Assembly (NCBI RefSeq): GCF_022835695.1
Contig: NZ_BQUV01000001.1
Span: 740,641-804,640 of the forward strand
Reading direction: 5' to 3'
DNA: 64,000 nucleotides
DNA from: Bradyrhizobium sp. Ce-3
GTDB lineage: Bacteria > Pseudomonadota > Alphaproteobacteria > Rhizobiales > Xanthobacteraceae
Below, one piece after another: positions 63,286-64,000 of this stretch. Positions within the stretch are counted from its first letter, which is position 1; every line of letters begins with the position of its first letter. Below the pieces are notes generated by a model, which was given only the letters and a program-made list of their open reading frames with translations, made no database searches and had not been told where the DNA came from. The position numbers and the translations under genes were made by a program.

Positions 63286-64000
63286 ATGGGTGAACTCGTC
63301 GAAGGAGACGACGGCTTCCAAGTAGAGGAAGTCGGGCGATGGGCGAAAGACAAAATTGCTTCCCTTTGTCGCTACATCGAGATTTCGCGCGCAGTCCGTA
63401 AGAAATGGTTAGGCCCAGGAAAAGGTGGCGCGGCCTACGTCGAGCTTTTCTGTGGCCCCGGTCGGTCCAAGGTAAGGCGAACGAACGAATACATTGATGG
63501 TAGTTGCGTAGCCGCGTGGAAGGCGAGCCTGGCATCCAGAGCACCATTCAGCACTATTTACGTTGGCGACGCGGATGAGCACCGAAGATCACTCGCCGTC
63601 GAACGCTTGAAAAGAGCTGGGGCACCCGTCGTTGAATTAGGCGGGACTGCTGTCCAAGCAGCTCGCGAAGCTCGCTCTTTGCTTAGCGTGAGTGGACTCA
63701 ACTTCGTGTTCGTTGATCCCTACAATCTGGGCGCCTTCGAGTTCGAAGTGATGGCTGCGTTCGCCGGCCTTCGATACATTGATATGCTTGTCCACATCAG
63801 CAAGATGGATCTGCAGCGTAACACTGGAATGAACATCAAGGCTCAACAGTCAGCCTTTGACAGTTTCGCTCCGGGCTGGAGGTCCGCTGTCAACCTAAAT
63901 CAACGCCACCCCGCGATCCGTCGCGAGGTGTTCGAATATTGGCGCCGAAAAGTCGCCGAACTCGGGATTTCTACTTCGGCAGATATGCAACTAATAACGG
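63286..64000 (+). CDS. tcmP: Three-Cys-motif partner (TcmP)-like protein, partial at right edge
   Basis: The first 238 codons are in the window and no stop is reached. Conserved TcmP-like features are VGRWAKDKIASLCRYIEIS (17-35), YVELFCGPGR (51-60), the DGSCVAAWKA segment, the FVFVDPYNL loop (140-148) and a DMLVHISKMDLQRN stretch (166-179). The family has a methyltransferase-like fold and is named for its pairing with a three-Cys-motif (radical-SAM-like or Gp37/Gp68-type) protein, sometimes in phage or defence settings; that partner would be outside the window. Codon use (TTA, AGA, CTA, many A/T third positions) differs from the rest of the window, suggesting acquired DNA. The start at 63286 has no strong ribosome site. 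Confidence 0.75.
   Translation, partial: MGELVEGDDGFQVEEVGRWAKDKIASLCRYIEISRAVRKKWLGPGKGGAAYVELFCGPGRSKVRRTNEYIDGSCVAAWKASLASRAPFSTIYVGDADEHRRSLAVERLKRAGAPVVELGGTAVQAAREARSLLSVSGLNFVFVDPYNLGAFEFEVMAAFAGLRYIDMLVHISKMDLQRNTGMNIKAQQSAFDSFAPGWRSAVNLNQRHPAIRREVFEYWRRKVAELGISTSADMQLIT

Overview
The window is GC-rich alphaproteobacterial DNA that looks like Bradyrhizobium or a close relative. The grounds are a red-type (form IC) RuBisCO operon, many solitary branched-chain-amino-acid-type binding proteins, and frequent intergenic palindromic elements of the kind common in Bradyrhizobium genomes. The species was inferred by eye, without any database search. I see no tRNA, rRNA, CRISPR array, intact insertion sequence or integrase.

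Layout. 1-8.3 kb: a CaiB-type CoA transferase with a solitary binding protein and a divergent LysR regulator; a LacI regulator beside a Baeyer-Villiger-type monooxygenase and a second solitary binding protein, with a 20-bp perfect LacI-type operator between those two targets; an inositol-monophosphatase-family enzyme. 8.5-14.7 kb: a TonB-dependent siderophore receptor and a chvE-gguA-gguB monosaccharide ABC transporter. 14.7-15.3 kb: an AT-richer spacer holding two copies of a ~90-bp degenerate direct repeat. 15.3-25.1 kb: the Calvin-cycle operon cbbF-P-T-A-L-S-X-Y on the minus strand with divergent cbbR. 25.2-31.1 kb: a hybrid histidine kinase and a TetR-controlled EmrAB-type efflux pair.

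31.1-42.4 kb: an aromatic catabolic region best read as aerobic 2-aminobenzoate (anthranilate) degradation through CoA thioesters. It has an aryl-CoA ligase, a kynurenine-formamidase-like hydrolase, MarR, a binding protein, a cupin, a PhzS-like flavoprotein, RidA, an enoyl-CoA hydratase, an SDR and a two-domain monooxygenase/Old-Yellow-Enzyme flavoprotein. Four matching 19-bp MarR-like sites lie in three of its promoter regions and appear to tie the cluster together.

42.7-54.3 kb: a sugar-type ABC operon in which one permease is fused to a beta-propeller (SMP-30-like) domain and a second propeller protein follows; then a LysR regulator, an SDR, an AhpD-like protein and ilvD. 54.3-58.8 kb: repeat-rich spacer, small ORFs, a large autotransporter and a frameshifted relic of a second autotransporter. 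58.8-63.0 kb: a hydroxyacid dehydrogenase, a TIM-barrel lactonase-like hydrolase, a TctC-type binding protein and a divergent split thiamine-diphosphate decarboxylase, which look like one uncharacterised catabolic unit. 63.1 kb to the right edge: codon use changes and a gene resembling the three-Cys-motif partner (TcmP) family runs off the window. This may be the start of an accessory island.
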